A stretch of 64,000 nucleotides of DNA, taken from positions 276,253 to 340,252 of the forward strand of contig NZ_JABRWQ010000006.1 in NCBI RefSeq assembly GCF_013249065.1. Direction: 5' to 3'. The stretch is from Winogradskyella litoriviva (GTDB lineage: Bacteria; Bacteroidota; Bacteroidia; Flavobacteriales; Flavobacteriaceae). The notes under the pieces were generated by a model. The model searched no databases, was not told where the DNA came from, and was given only the letters and a program-made list of their open reading frames with translations. The position numbers and the translations under genes were made by a program. Positions 63,915 through 64,000 of the stretch are shown in pieces (the first letter of the stretch is position 1; every line of letters begins with the position of its first letter).

Positions 63915-64000
63915 TGTAATAACGCAGCGCAACAAAAGCACGAATATTTCGCAATCAAAACCCGAAATTTTAAGCGGAATATTCTCTTAATTTCTCACTC
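63910..64000 (+). other. Start of an eighth cassette (cut by window edge)
   Basis: Begins TTGGCTGTAATAACGC directly after the predicted crossover G at 63909. No start codon with a long frame is visible in the remaining 90 bases. The array therefore continues to the right, where more cassettes, and possibly a recombinase, may lie. The end of this cassette should carry a sequence like ACAGCCAAC before its repeat. Confidence 0.6.

Overview
The window looks like a chromosomal segment of a marine-type Flavobacteriaceae bacterium (Bacteroidota). The DNA is AT-rich. The gene families are typical of that group: TonB-dependent receptors with an N-terminal CarboxypepD_reg domain, a T9SS type-B sorting domain, DUF6090, DUF5689, DUF1501/DUF1800 and a two-part MetG. 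Several promoters carry the Bacteroidota -7 element TAnnTTTG. I cannot name the genus from the sequence alone.

Layout. 1-3.4 kb: 3' end of an aldo/keto reductase, an SDR oxidoreductase, an HD-domain protein and an AlbA_2-type protein. 3.6-11.6 kb (minus strand): DUF1501/DUF1800 pair, HhH/coiled-coil and OmpA pair, small envelope proteins and an antiquitin-type aldehyde dehydrogenase. 11.9-17.7 kb: a tandem family of six DUF6090 membrane proteins, preceded by a decayed relic of the same family and a TerB-like gene. 18-30 kb: an alpha-2-macroglobulin lipoprotein and its usual partner PBP1C, separated by small genes and a T9SS-secreted repeat protein. 30.6-36.2 kb: secreted EEP-family nuclease/phosphatase divergent from a TonB receptor and a DUF5689 lipoprotein. 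37-45 kb: metG, tex, a large envelope protein, ferritin. 45.7-55.2 kb: a same-strand run of symporter, acyl-CoA synthetase, two alpha/beta hydrolases, TonB receptor and a 3-hydroxybutyrate-dehydrogenase-like SDR, which reads as a catabolic locus, possibly for 3-hydroxybutyrate esters or oligomers. 55.3 kb: a short SSB.

The most unusual part is 56.0-63.9 kb and beyond the right edge. Seven consecutive one- or two-gene units are each followed by a repeat of about 135-140 bp with attC-like architecture. The first 9-10 bases of each unit (starting GTT) are the reverse complement of the bases (ending AAC) that precede the repeat at the end of the SAME unit. This holds perfectly in six of seven units and with one wobble-compatible change in the seventh. 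That is the signature of integron-type cassettes whose recombination site is split on insertion. The inner stem of each repeat shows compensatory changes, and its 19 mismatches are all A:C on the top strand, which become T:G wobbles on the bottom strand. This points to a structure that functions on the bottom strand, as in integron attC sites. The boxes do not fit the classical RYYYAAC/GTTRRRY consensus beyond AAC/GTT, and no integrase lies in the window, so I call it an integron-like cassette array of a distinct type. Its cargo includes a PLD-type protein fused to what looks like an Hsp70 substrate-binding beta-domain, two CPBP membrane proteases on duplicated cassettes of identical length, two secreted or lipoprotein unknowns, and an AAA ATPase plus DUF4435 pair resembling PARIS-type anti-phage modules. 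A lone decayed copy of the same repeat sits between two DUF6090 paralogues at 14.8 kb.
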